The notes below the pieces were generated by a model. It was given only the letters and a program-made list of their open reading frames with translations, was not told the origin of the DNA and did no database searches. Positions 8,435 through 17,650 of a stretch of DNA of 64,000 bases are shown here, piece after piece; the stretch's first letter is position 1; every line of letters starts with the position of its first letter. This stretch comes from BM003 sp963783695. Its GTDB lineage: Bacteria; Pseudomonadota; Gammaproteobacteria; Steroidobacterales; BM003. The stretch covers positions 558,001 to 622,000 of the forward strand of contig CAWAOM010000001.1 of NCBI GenBank assembly GCA_963783695.1. Direction: 5' to 3'. A program made the position numbers and the translations under genes.

Positions 8435-9871
8435 TCAGGGCGCTTCGACGATCACCTGGTTCGCAACGATGTCGCAGCCCACCGGCAGCGAATCCGTATC
8501 GCCAAATGCCTCGATCAAAGAGCCAATTTCCAGGACCTGGAGATCAAGGATGTCGAAAAGCGTGACAGTCTCATCGTCGGCGAGCACATGCACGATCGCG
8601 GTGTCGTCGTCTGCGCAAACGCGAACTTCCGCGCCGACATCGGTCGTCACGTTCAGAACGGCATACGAACCGGTCTGGCCAATGCTTGCCAGCGTGCCGG
8701 TTACGATACCGCTGTCAACATCAGTAGACAGCACGACCAGCGCCGCCAGCAGTTCGGTCGCGGTGGCGATCGCATCGACGGAGCCGCCATCGCTGCTGTT
8801 GACATCGGCCTGGGTCAATTCGACGCCATCAGCGCGGAATACCCGGGTGCCCGACTGCATGCGGGTCTGGACCGGAACGCCGGTTTCCGCAGGCTCGAAA
8901 TCGAAACACTGGTCGGCATCGCAGGCAATCTGGTCGCTGACGACATTGCCGGCGGTCGTGTCCCAGCCGCCACTGACACCAGGTTCGCGTGCGCCGTCTT
9001 CCAGTATCACGGCGTTGAGACCGAGAAATGCCAGCGGATCGTCGCTGTCCACGACGAAACCGACGGCCGTCAGAGGTTCGTTCTCCGCGACTTCGCTGAA
9101 GTCGCTTGCAATGCCCGCGGAGTCGAAGACTCCGGGTCCGCCGTCGGCGTAGATTTTCACGCAATCATCCGGGCTGGCCATGGACGGGCCCGATTGCTGC
9201 GAGATGAACTGGATGTCGCAAAGACGAAACGCATCGTCCGAAGTATCCGCCGTGGCGGCACCTTCGATAGATCCGGCATCGACAGTGCCGAAAATACGGA
9301 CGAGCCTGTCCGGCAGGAAAATATCGCCCTCGTAAATGTCGACGAAAAAGATCGGGCGGAGCTGGAGCTTGCCATTGCCGGTGGCGACCACCTGGAACGA
9401 CCGTTTGGCGTCCATATCGAGCTTGATTACGGTTGTGAAGTCCGGGCTGACTTCGAACGACCCGCGGGGGTTGAGATCGATCTTGCCATTAGCCGGCAAT
9501 TTGTCGAGCATCTCCGATTCGTTGTTGACCATGTCGACGAGTTCGACCTTTGTCAGTTCGATTCGGATCTTGTTGTAGGTTCCGGCAAGAACCTTTGTGT
9601 TAAATGCCAGATCGGCCCAGTCACTCATCTCCAGCAAGTCGAACGTAACCTCCGGACCGTTGTACAGGTCCACATGGCCGCCTGGTCCGATCAACGACAT
9701 CGCAGTCATCGAAATCAGGATTCTCTGGTACTGGTCGGTCGGACCGTCGGTAAATACGACCGCAACCTGACCGGTCTCGGCCTGCGAGCCACCGCTGGAG
9801 CCGCCCCCGCACGCAGATATTGAAAGCGCCATCAGCAAAGCCAAAAGGGCGGCAAGAATTCGTTTATTCAT
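8435..9871 (-). CDS. DUF4382-containing lipoprotein
   Basis: Exported lipoprotein of unknown function. The start at 9871 gives a signal peptide with lipobox ISAC (cysteine at about residue 21) followed by a GGGSSGGS linker, and has an AGGAG site 7 bases upstream; the longer frame from 9907 would bury the signal. Residues ~30-180 match the DUF4382 type (GQVAVVFTDGP, then KIRIELTKVELVD), thought to be a beta-sandwich carbohydrate-binding-like module. The rest is beta-rich, acidic and contains weak internal repeats of about 90 residues resembling DUF5666-like units. It stands alone, with its own terminator. The opposite-strand open frame of similar length is a shadow. Confidence 0.8.
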   Translation of the reverse strand: MNKRILAALLALLMALSISACGGGSSGGSQAETGQVAVVFTDGPTDQYQRILISMTAMSLIGPGGHVDLYNGPEVTFDLLEMSDWADLAFNTKVLAGTYNKIRIELTKVELVDMVNNESEMLDKLPANGKIDLNPRGSFEVSPDFTTVIKLDMDAKRSFQVVATGNGKLQLRPIFFVDIYEGDIFLPDRLVRIFGTVDAGSIEGAATADTSDDAFRLCDIQFISQQSGPSMASPDDCVKIYADGGPGVFDSAGIASDFSEVAENEPLTAVGFVVDSDDPLAFLGLNAVILEDGAREPGVSGGWDTTAGNVVSDQIACDADQCFDFEPAETGVPVQTRMQSGTRVFRADGVELTQADVNSSDGGSVDAIATATELLAALVVLSTDVDSGIVTGTLASIGQTGSYAVLNVTTDVGAEVRVCADDDTAIVHVLADDETVTLFDILDLQVLEIGSLIEAFGDTDSLPVGCDIVANQVIVEAP

Positions 9872-10037
9872 TGAGATCTCCTGCTCGGCATTTTGGGTAC
9901 GCGCCATCCGTTCTAATAACAGCAGCGAACAAGATAAACGGGGACGCCGGCTCGAGCTGTGAGGTGAGACACAGTACGCTCACACCGCCGCCGAATCTGG
10001 CGGCATTTGTCGAATTATGTAAAGGTCTCGGGCGTGA

Positions 10038-12797
10038 GTGAACGACAGCGTGTGTTCAGTGGGCGCGGTAGTGGCGCATCAACCGGCACCAATTGGAAAT
10101 TCGGCTACAAGCGAGGAGCGAGAGTTGATCTGGAATGATACCGGTAAAGGCTGGAAACGAGCCTTTTCGCGCAGGGCGTTGCACGTCATTTTCCTGTTTG
10201 CGATAGCGCTGCAATGGTCGTGCTCGATTGAGAATGACCGGCCGACGCCGGATCGCGAGATGCCGGTGCCGGTCGTGCCCGACGGGCCGCTGGGGGATCT
10301 AGCCATCCCGCGTCACTACGAGCTTTTTATGCGTATCGATCCGCGCGAGAAAGGCTTCTCCGCATCCGTCGCGATAGATGTCGATTTGAATCGCGAGGCA
10401 GCGGGTATCTGGCTGCATGGTCGTGACCTCGAGGTCGCAAAGATAGACCTTGTCCACGATGGCAATCGCTTTGCCGCGAGTTACGAACAGAAACATCCGA
10501 CCGGGGTTTCCTACGTCGGATTCGGCCGCCTGGTCGAGCCCGGGCCACTCCGTTTGGAAATCGAGTACGCCGGCAAATACGATCTCAACCTCTCCGGTAT
10601 GTTCAAGGTCGAAGAGCAGGGCGAGGCCTTTGTGCTGGCTAAGTCGGAATCGATCCAGGCGCGCAGGTTCCTGATCGGTTTTGACGAGCCCGGTTTCAAG
10701 GCTACCTGGGACATCGCGCTGGAAATCCCCGCCGGATACGTGGCGATTGCGAACGGCGCTGAATCGAATCGCAGCGCTGCCGCCGCGGGATTCGAGCGGG
10801 TGGAATTTGAGCGCGTGCGTCCGACCTCTACGTTCTTGCTCTCGCTCGCGGTGGGGCCTTTCGAGGTGATCGACTATGCGCCGATCCCGCCCAACGAGAT
10901 TCGTTCGAAGCCGATACCGCTGCGCGGCGTTGCCCGGCCTGGCAAGGCGGCCGAACTTGAGGCGATTCTGCTTCTGACTGCGCCGATGCTGGCGACTTTC
11001 GAGCGCGCGCTACAGCAGCCGTATCCCTATCCGAAACTCGATGTCGTTGCCGCGCCGGCATGGCCCAGCGGAGCAACCGAGCTTGCCGCAGCACCAACTT
11101 ATCGCGAGCAGGTGATTCTGCTCGGCGAAGACCCTTCGCCCGGTGCGGTGCTGCGCATGCAGAGCATTCATGCCCATGAGCTTGCGCATATGTGGTTCGG
11201 CAACCTGGTCACGCCGCCGTGGTGGGATGATCTCTGGCTGAAAGAAGGATTCGCCACGTGGGGGACACCGGCCGCGCTTGTCGCAATCGATCCCGATGGC
11301 GGCCATGACCTGACATCGGCATTGCGCTACCTGAGCGCGATGAAACTGGACAGTCTCGCCAGCGCACGGGCAATTCGCGAGCCGGTTACCAGCAATGCTA
11401 CCGTGCGCAGCGCCTATGACTCGATAACCTATTCGAAAAGCCTGGCGATGCTGACGATGGTCGACAATTGGTTCGGCCCGGAGCGATTCCGCCCCGCGCT
11501 TGGCCGCTACATTACGACGTATGCCGACGGGGCCGCCGATTCCGAAGAGTTCTATTCGGCGATCGGCAAGGCGACCGGCGAGCCACGCATGAACCGGGTT
11601 TTTCGCAGTTTCGTCGAGCAGAACGGTTTGCCGCTGGTCAGCGCCCGGTTGGAGTGCGATAGCGAGCCCGCCATCGTGATGTCGCAACGCCGCTTTGCAC
11701 CGCCGGGCTCGACGATCGATCCGCAACGCACCTGGAGTATTCCTATGTGTGTGCGGCATGAATCGGGGACGGTTTGCGAGGTACTTGAGAATGCGGAGAG
11801 CCGTATCGCGCTCGCCACGAAAACCTGTCCAGACTGGTTTGTTGCTAACGCCGGCGGCACCGGTTACTTCCGGGTCGAAGTCGGCGCCGGTGACTGGGAG
11901 GATTTACTGCGAAACTGGACAGCCCTGATGCCCAGGGAACGCATCATGCTGTTTGACAGTCTTGCCGCCCAGTCGGTCAAAGACCCGTTGCTGCAGCCGT
12001 TGGCGGACGCGATGGCCAGGCAGATGGCGGCAAGCGGGAAATGGCAGGTCGCGATTCAGCCCTTTGTTTACTGGACCGAGCGACTGCGTTTCGCCGCGCC
12101 CGGCGAAGCGGCCGAACTGCGCCGGAGCCTTACCGGTTTTTTGCGTCAACAGCGGCTACAGCCTGTTACGGCCGCAACGAATAGCGAGATACGGCTGTAT
12201 CAGTACCGCCTGCAGGATTTTCTCGCGACCAGGCTCGACGATCCGGCGATGCAGCGAGAGCTGTCTGACGCCTTACGTGCATTTGTTGCGGGTGACTCCG
12301 GCGCGATCTCGAGCGACCAGTATTTCGCCGCTGTGTACTCGCTGTTGCAAACCGACTCCGATGGTTTTGCGACAATCGTTGCGGCGCGGCGCTCGCTCGA
12401 CGATCCGCGTTTCGAAGATGCGTCGGCCCGTGCACTGGGCAGCGCGTCGGAAGGGCGTGTCGAGGAGACGCTGGAATATCTTTTCTCCGCTGAGGTTGGG
12501 GGCAGGGAGGCCTATGGCGGGCTGATGGCTGCCGCAGGCGAAGACCCGCTGCAGACTTTGGTATGGAGGTGGTTCACGGAGAACCATGATCGGGTTGTCG
12601 CGAAAATCCCGGCCCAGTGGGTCGGCCGGCTACCGGCAATCGGTAGCAGCATCTGCGAGGAAAAACTCGGAGCCGAATGGCAAGCATGGATGAGTCGCTG
12701 GGTCGAGGAGACGCCGTCGGCCAGACGTTCGATCTCCGAGACTGGCGAGCGCATAAGGCTGTGCGTCGCGCGCAAGAGCGTGTTGGCAAAACGCTGA
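10038..12797 (+). CDS. M1-family (gluzincin) aminopeptidase, exported
   Basis: Zinc metallopeptidase of family M1. Seen: zinc site HELAH at residues 380-384 with the third ligand glutamate at 403 (LKEGFATW), spaced exactly as in M1; an N-terminal beta domain before it; a catalytic-tyrosine region YSKSLAML; and a long helical C-terminal (ERAP1_C-like) domain. The usual substrate-binding GxMEN motif appears as GATEL (SGATELAAAP), so aminopeptidase specificity may be altered. An internal hydrophobic stretch near residues 48-62 ending LQWSC suggests a lipoprotein or membrane anchor. The true start is uncertain: GTG 10038 is listed, but GTG 10065 or TTG 10125 are possible. No operon partners. Confidence 0.88.
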   Translation: MNDSVCSVGAVVAHQPAPIGNSATSEERELIWNDTGKGWKRAFSRRALHVIFLFAIALQWSCSIENDRPTPDREMPVPVVPDGPLGDLAIPRHYELFMRIDPREKGFSASVAIDVDLNREAAGIWLHGRDLEVAKIDLVHDGNRFAASYEQKHPTGVSYVGFGRLVEPGPLRLEIEYAGKYDLNLSGMFKVEEQGEAFVLAKSESIQARRFLIGFDEPGFKATWDIALEIPAGYVAIANGAESNRSAAAAGFERVEFERVRPTSTFLLSLAVGPFEVIDYAPIPPNEIRSKPIPLRGVARPGKAAELEAILLLTAPMLATFERALQQPYPYPKLDVVAAPAWPSGATELAAAPTYREQVILLGEDPSPGAVLRMQSIHAHELAHMWFGNLVTPPWWDDLWLKEGFATWGTPAALVAIDPDGGHDLTSALRYLSAMKLDSLASARAIREPVTSNATVRSAYDSITYSKSLAMLTMVDNWFGPERFRPALGRYITTYADGAADSEEFYSAIGKATGEPRMNRVFRSFVEQNGLPLVSARLECDSEPAIVMSQRRFAPPGSTIDPQRTWSIPMCVRHESGTVCEVLENAESRIALATKTCPDWFVANAGGTGYFRVEVGAGDWEDLLRNWTALMPRERIMLFDSLAAQSVKDPLLQPLADAMARQMAASGKWQVAIQPFVYWTERLRFAAPGEAAELRRSLTGFLRQQRLQPVTAATNSEIRLYQYRLQDFLATRLDDPAMQRELSDALRAFVAGDSGAISSDQYFAAVYSLLQTDSDGFATIVAARRSLDDPRFEDASARALGSASEGRVEETLEYLFSAEVGGREAYGGLMAAAGEDPLQTLVWRWFTENHDRVVAKIPAQWVGRLPAIGSSICEEKLGAEWQAWMSRWVEETPSARRSISETGERIRLCVARKSVLAKR

Positions 12798-13037
12798 GAA
12801 GCCGCGGCGGTGTGTTGAACCGCCGACTGGCCGGGAACCTGTCACCACAAAAGAATGCCGCGCTAAAAAACCGGCTGGGCGACTTGCGTGCTGGCTAGCG
12901 TGTTTGACATATGAGCGACGGGCGGGTCCGAACCTTTGGTGTCCGTAGCGGCAAGAATCCGGCGGAGCCTGCGGTGACAGAACGGTGGGCGGGGCGCGGC
13001 CGTGCGCCACAGTGAGAGCGGTATCCCTGAGGGGCAT

Positions 13038-13616
13038 TCAAAAGGCGGCAGGTGCGATCAGCGCCGGCAGTGCCATCGTGAGTCCCATCAGGCCCAGGCC
13101 CTTTGCGCCTTCGATATAGTCCGCGGGTGCGACCTCCCTGACCAGTACAGGCATGACATACCTGTTATCGGGGAAGCGATGCGAATCGGCGCCGATGACG
13201 CTGCGGGTACGGGAAATATTGGTGCGCGCGGCGAAAACGTATCGGTATCCCGGACGTATCTCGACGGTCAGCTCCAGGACCTCGATATTCTCCATCGCAA
13301 TTCGCACCAGGTCCGGCACGATCTGATTCGAGCGAGGTGCATTATCCACCGGCCAGACCCGCAGCGTATGTTCGCCCGGCGGAAGGTGAATCGCCTCGCG
13401 AAGATAATTCACGGCCTCGCCATCGATCTCGTAAATGTAGGCTGACTCCAGCCCGGGTGGGAGTCTGGTGTTAGCGGTGTTGCTGAGGAGGCCGGATTTC
13501 TGCTCCGCCGCATCAGGCTCTTCCTGTGTACCGATCGCAGTGCAGCCACCAAGCATGGCGGTCAGCAGGAAGACCACTAACAGGGTTCTTGGCACCAACG
13601 GGGCATCTCGCGTCAT
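13038..13616 (-). CDS. Hypothetical lipoprotein
   Basis: A 192-residue exported protein with no family I recognise. The chosen start (MTRDAPLVPRTLL, 13616) puts the signal peptide at the N-terminus with lipobox LGGC. The mature part is small and mostly beta, with a segment IHLPPGEHTLRVWPVDN reminiscent of PEGA-like surface modules, and ends in a hydrophobic tail (LGLMGLTMALPALIAPAAF). The gene stands alone between the M1 peptidase and an AT-rich spacer. Confidence 0.65.
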   Translation of the reverse strand: MTRDAPLVPRTLLVVFLLTAMLGGCTAIGTQEEPDAAEQKSGLLSNTANTRLPPGLESAYIYEIDGEAVNYLREAIHLPPGEHTLRVWPVDNAPRSNQIVPDLVRIAMENIEVLELTVEIRPGYRYVFAARTNISRTRSVIGADSHRFPDNRYVMPVLVREVAPADYIEGAKGLGLMGLTMALPALIAPAAF

Positions 13617-13925
13617 CGACGACTCCTTAACCGCCTCGTTCATCCTCTGGCGATTCCGGGCTAATTGAAATCACGCTCGAAGAGTAGGGAGTTGCCGGCT
13701 TAGCGGCATTAAGTGAAATCATTGGTAGTTAATAAATAAAATTAGAAAGGTAATTTAATCTATTGAAAAATAAATTATTTATAACATTCTGGTTTTGAGC
13801 GCGGCAGTGCGTGCATTGCTGCGCCGGATCAGCACGTCAACCCAATGAGGTGACCGCGTTCAACCATGCTCGCGGATTGTCGCATGCATTCGCGCTCCCT
13901 GACCGGTCCGGACCACCACAATCCG
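13617..13925. other. Gene-free spacer with an AT-rich core
   Basis: No coding potential seen. Roughly 13715-13795 is strikingly A+T-rich (runs such as TTAATAAATAAAATTAG) against a GC-rich background. It may hold promoters for the minus-strand lipoprotein, or be a scar; nothing specific can be claimed. Confidence 0.5.
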
Positions 13926-14702
13926 TCAGCGCGCGAGGACCGGCGGCACGCACACCCTGTAACCGCTCTGAAGCACCTCGAGGCTCACGGCCACCCCGTA
14001 AACGGCGCTGAGCAGGTCGGCCGTCAGGACCTCCTGCGGCGGCCCGGCAGCCCGGCTCAGGCCGTTTTCAAGCATTAGTACCGTGCTGCCGCACGAGAAG
14101 GCGTGATCGGGGTTATGGGTGGAAAACACTATACCGAGACCCTTCGCTGCAAGCCGCTTGACCTGCTCAAGCACCATCACCTGGTTACCAAAATCGAGAC
14201 TGGCCGTCGGTTCGTCCATCACGATTAACGGCGTCTGTTGCGCGAGCGCGCGCGCGATCAGCGTCAGCTGGCGCTGGCCACCGCTGATGCGGGTGTAGTC
14301 GCGCTCGCCAAGATCCGCGATGCCGAGGTCCTCCAACGCGGCGTCGGCACGCTCGCGATCCTCCGCGCCGGGGGTAGCGAACAGTCCGCGATGCACGGTG
14401 CGCCCCATCAGCACCATATCGCGCACGGAGTAGGGGAATACGGCGTCGTGGGCCTGTGGCACATAGGCGATGCGGCGGGCGATGTCCGACCGCGCCAGGT
14501 CTGCCATATCGCGGTCTTCGAGGAGGACCCGTCCACCCTGGGCCGGGAGCAGTCCGAGCAGCGTCTTGAACAACGTGGTTTTGCCCGAGCCATTCGGCCC
14601 CAGCAGGCAAAGCACGTCGCCGGAATGCACTGACAAGTCGACATCGCGGCCCACCGCATGGCGGCGGTAGCCGAACGCAAGCTTTTCAGCGCGCAGTTCC
14701 AT
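13926..14702 (-). CDS. ABC transporter ATP-binding protein (FecE/BtuD/HmuV type)
   Basis: ATPase of a siderophore/cobalamin/molybdate-class importer. Seen: Walker A GPNGSGKTT (near residue 34), Q-loop YVPQAHDA, signature ISGGQRQL, Walker B LIVMDEPTASLD and the switch histidine in FSTHNPDHAF. The start at 14702 is set by the ABC-ATPase N-terminus MELRAEKLAFGY; its A overlaps the TGA stop of the permease (TGATG), indicating translational coupling. The open frame runs 74 codons further upstream, but that part is permease shadow. 258 residues is normal. Last gene of a three-gene operon. Confidence 0.93.
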   Translation of the reverse strand: MELRAEKLAFGYRRHAVGRDVDLSVHSGDVLCLLGPNGSGKTTLFKTLLGLLPAQGGRVLLEDRDMADLARSDIARRIAYVPQAHDAVFPYSVRDMVLMGRTVHRGLFATPGAEDRERADAALEDLGIADLGERDYTRISGGQRQLTLIARALAQQTPLIVMDEPTASLDFGNQVMVLEQVKRLAAKGLGIVFSTHNPDHAFSCGSTVLMLENGLSRAAGPPQEVLTADLLSAVYGVAVSLEVLQSGYRVCVPPVLAR

Positions 14703-15730
14703 CACCACCCCCTGCGCCCGGTGGCCAGCAACCAGATAAAAACCGGTGCGCCGACGAAAGCGGTAAGGATGCCGAGCGGTGTTTCCGTTGCGGCCATCGT
14801 TCTCGCCAGCGTATCGACCAGCAACAGGTAGCCGGCTCCCATCAGCATCGATGCCGGCAACAGGCGGTTGAAGTTTGGCCCGACGACCAGGCGCGCGATA
14901 TGCGGCATCACCAGGCCGACCCATCCGATCACGCCCGAGATCGCCACGACGCTTGCCGTCATCAGCGTGGCCGCGGCGACGAACAACGTCCGCAGACGTT
15001 TCGGATCGATACCGAGCGCAGCCGCTTCTTCGTCGCCCAGCGCCATCAGGTTCATGCGCCAGCGCAGCAATACCAGCGGCACCAGGCCGAGCAGCACTGC
15101 CGGCGCGGCCGTCATTACGTCCTCCGGCTGGATGCTGGCGAGGCTGCCGAGCAGCCAGAAAGTAATGGCCGGTAATTGATCGTAGGGATCGGCGAGAATC
15201 TTCAACAGCGAAATACAGGCGCCGGCAAGTGCGCCCAGCACGACGCCTGCAAGCACCAGCACCAGCGTGGGTTCGTGACCGCGCACTGCGGTGGCGACAG
15301 CGTAGACGAGGCCGACGGTGGCGAGCCCGGTCGCGAAGGCCATGCCCTGGATTGCGATAACAGGCAACGAAAGAAAAATCCCGGCCGCGGCACCGAGACC
15401 CGCGCCGGTGGAAACGCCGAGGATGTCCGGTGACACCAGCGGGTTGCGAAAAAGACCCTGGTACACCGCGCCCGCGGCAGCCAGCGCCGCACCGACCAGC
15501 AGTGCCGCGCCAATACGGGGGAGGCGAATCGAGAACAGAATCGTCTCCACCTGGCTAAGCGAAGGATCGCGTTGCCCTCCAAGCCGGCCGAGCACCGCAT
15601 TGGTGATTTGCTCAGCGGAGATCGGGTATGGGCCTACCAGCGCTGCTGCAGCCGCCATTGCGGCTACCGCAAGCGCGAGCAGTGTAAGTGCCAGACCCGG
15701 TTTCAATTCGCTGGCCTGTCGCCAGACCAT
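14702..15730 (-). CDS. FecCD-family ABC importer permease
   Basis: Membrane subunit of the FecCD/BtuC family with about 9-10 hydrophobic segments. Family landmarks are visible: RLPRIGAALLVGAALAAAGA, QGLFRNPLVSPDILGVSTGAG, the coupling region ALGDEEAAALGIDPKRLR, and GVIGWVGLVMPHIAR. 342 residues is typical. It overlaps the substrate-binding-protein gene by 28 bp upstream and the ATPase gene by 1 bp downstream, so the three form one transcript. Confidence 0.94.
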   Translation of the reverse strand: MVWRQASELKPGLALTLLALAVAAMAAAAALVGPYPISAEQITNAVLGRLGGQRDPSLSQVETILFSIRLPRIGAALLVGAALAAAGAVYQGLFRNPLVSPDILGVSTGAGLGAAAGIFLSLPVIAIQGMAFATGLATVGLVYAVATAVRGHEPTLVLVLAGVVLGALAGACISLLKILADPYDQLPAITFWLLGSLASIQPEDVMTAAPAVLLGLVPLVLLRWRMNLMALGDEEAAALGIDPKRLRTLFVAAATLMTASVVAISGVIGWVGLVMPHIARLVVGPNFNRLLPASMLMGAGYLLLVDTLARTMAATETPLGILTAFVGAPVFIWLLATGRRGW

Positions 15731-16749
15731 TGCAGCAGCCGGGCGAGTTCCTGGTCGTTCAGATCGACATGGTAGAAGAGCTTATAAAACCTGTGTGTTT
15801 CGGCCTCCAGGTCGAAGTCGAACTGCTCGGGAAAGAAAACACCGGATAACCACTTCAGACCGATCACCCGGTTGAGTGATGGCGGCCGGTCGATCCAGCC
15901 AAACGGCGCGGTCGGGCTGAGCCACACACGCCGGTTTGCCACCGCGGGGATTTGCGACCACAGCGGGTCGTTCCATACGGATTGGTAAAAACGTTGATCC
16001 CAGGTAACGATCGTGTCCGGGTTGGCGACGATTACCTGTTCCATGGAAACGTCGGTGATGCCGCGACGGATCGCGGCATCGCCTGGATCGGCAACGTTAC
16101 GCCCGCCGGCCAGTTCGATGATCTCGGTATTGATCGAACCCTTCAGCCCGGTTTCAAGGCCATCCGGACCACGCGCGAAATACACCCGCGGGCGCTCATC
16201 GATGGGAATCCGCGCCAGCCCCGTCTCGAGTTCCGCGAACAGCGCTTCGACGTACCGTGCCAGTGTCTCGGCCCTGGACTCGACGCCGAGCACTTCACCC
16301 AGCAACCGCAGCGCCGCGGGCGTTGCCTCGAAGCGACCGTCGATGAGCAAATACGGAATACCGGTCTGAGTCTGCACACGGTCGGCCAGCGAAACATAGG
16401 TGTCGCGGACGGAGCCGAAATCGACGATCAGGTCCGGGCGATCGCGCAGCACGATTTCCAGGTTGGCCGTGTCACCGCGCCCGGTCAGGCGTCCGGTGGC
16501 CGGCAGGTCGCGGTAGGGCGCGGCGATGTACGGGCGCTCCCCGTCACGCAGGGGTCGCGGCCACCCGGTCAGTCGATCCGGCGCCAGCACGTAAAGCAGG
16601 ATCGATGCCGGTGGACCGGACGCATAGACACGAGTCACGGCGGCTGGGATTTCCACGCTGCGTCCGGCCGAGTCAGTCACGCTGCGTGCCGTCGCCGGCG
16701 ACTGACACGCCAACGTCAGGACCAGCATGACTGCCATTGCACACCGCAT
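15703..16749 (-). CDS. Periplasmic binding protein, FecB/BtuF/MolA type
   Basis: Substrate-binding protein of the importer, class III (helical-backbone) fold. Seen: a signal peptide (AMAVMLVLTLAC), then SVTDSAGRSVEIPAAVTRVYA, the start of such proteins; LEIVLRDRPDLIVDFGS; and GGRNVAD and WLSPTAPFGWIDRPPS in the second lobe. The last two fit iron, tungstate/molybdate or related binders better than vitamin B12, but the substrate is not settled: no TonB receptor or riboswitch is nearby. First gene of the operon. The 240 bp upstream to 16993 show no other feature. Confidence 0.88.
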   Translation of the reverse strand: MRCAMAVMLVLTLACQSPATARSVTDSAGRSVEIPAAVTRVYASGPPASILLYVLAPDRLTGWPRPLRDGERPYIAAPYRDLPATGRLTGRGDTANLEIVLRDRPDLIVDFGSVRDTYVSLADRVQTQTGIPYLLIDGRFEATPAALRLLGEVLGVESRAETLARYVEALFAELETGLARIPIDERPRVYFARGPDGLETGLKGSINTEIIELAGGRNVADPGDAAIRRGITDVSMEQVIVANPDTIVTWDQRFYQSVWNDPLWSQIPAVANRRVWLSPTAPFGWIDRPPSLNRVIGLKWLSGVFFPEQFDFDLEAETHRFYKLFYHVDLNDQELARLLQWSGDRPAN

Positions 16750-16992
16750 CGCTTATTGTCCCATGGAAAAATTCGCTGACAGTTTACCTAATTGTCCGCC
16801 GCCGTCCGCGGGCTTGCGTCCACCCGGAGTCTGATTTTCGTGGATTCGGAACAATGATCGCGCACCTCATTCCTTGAGTGGGTCGCTCGTCGAGCCGCCG
16901 GCGATCATCGGAGGGTTGGCCGCATCGATGCTGGCTTGATCGTATAATCGCGGTGGTTCAATATTTGCAAAGTTTGCACGGAGACTCATGGC

Positions 16993-17646
16993 ATGAATAA
17001 ATGGACAGGCATAGTTGCGGTAATCGCGATGTCTTGGGCAACGCCCGGCGTTGCGGATTCCGCGAAGGCCCGCTGCGACATTTATCCCGCGGGCGAGGAT
17101 CGCACCGACAAAATGATCCCATGCACTTTCTCCCAGCGTCAGGGCTATATCACGATCACACGTGACGACGGAGTGACTCACGATTTGTCCCCGGTCGGGG
17201 ATGCGCCGGGCAATTTCCGCGACCAGGACGGCCGGAATGTTTATCGCAACAGCGGTCTCGGCGACCAGGGCGTGATCTTCCGCTTCCCGGACGAGAGCGT
17301 GTACGTGTACTGGAACACCGCGGCGCTCGAGCCACAGGACGGGAACAACCCGACGGCGCCGTTTTCCACCAGCGACTATGACGCAACGGCGCTGCTGCGT
17401 TGCCGTGACGCTGCCGATGCCGAGTTCGGCAGCTGCCCGGCGGGCGCGCTGCGTATGGAGGATGGCCAGGCCTCGGTCGTGATCCAGAACCAGCGCGGCG
17501 AGCAGTTCACGATCAACTTCATGAAAGACTACGTTAACGCCACCAACCGCAAGGCGGAGGCTCGCCTCGACGGCGACACCTGGACCGTTACGATCGACGG
17601 GGCCGAGGTCTACCAGGTGCCGCTGGCGTTTATCGAAGGGGGTTGA
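16993..17646 (+). CDS. Hypothetical secreted protein
   Basis: A 217-residue exported protein of unknown function. Signal peptide residues 1-21 (cleavage near GVADSA). The mature part is beta-rich and contains paired cysteines (ARCDIYP with MIPCTF; LLRCRD with GSCPAG), suggesting disulfides in the periplasm. The next gene begins 4 bp after its stop, so they are probably one operon, possibly continuing into the zincin gene at 18697. Confidence 0.7.
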   Translation: MNKWTGIVAVIAMSWATPGVADSAKARCDIYPAGEDRTDKMIPCTFSQRQGYITITRDDGVTHDLSPVGDAPGNFRDQDGRNVYRNSGLGDQGVIFRFPDESVYVYWNTAALEPQDGNNPTAPFSTSDYDATALLRCRDAADAEFGSCPAGALRMEDGQASVVIQNQRGEQFTINFMKDYVNATNRKAEARLDGDTWTVTIDGAEVYQVPLAFIEGG

Positions 17647-17650
17647 GAAT

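Noticed and set aside
8429..9823. 464-codon open frame on the plus strand
   Set aside because: Runs fully antisense to the DUF4382 lipoprotein, has no signal or family motif, and mirrors the GC-rich codon pattern of the real gene.
16750..16992. Cobalamin or other riboswitch before the ABC importer operon
   Set aside because: No B12-box-like or other conserved riboswitch core could be recognised.
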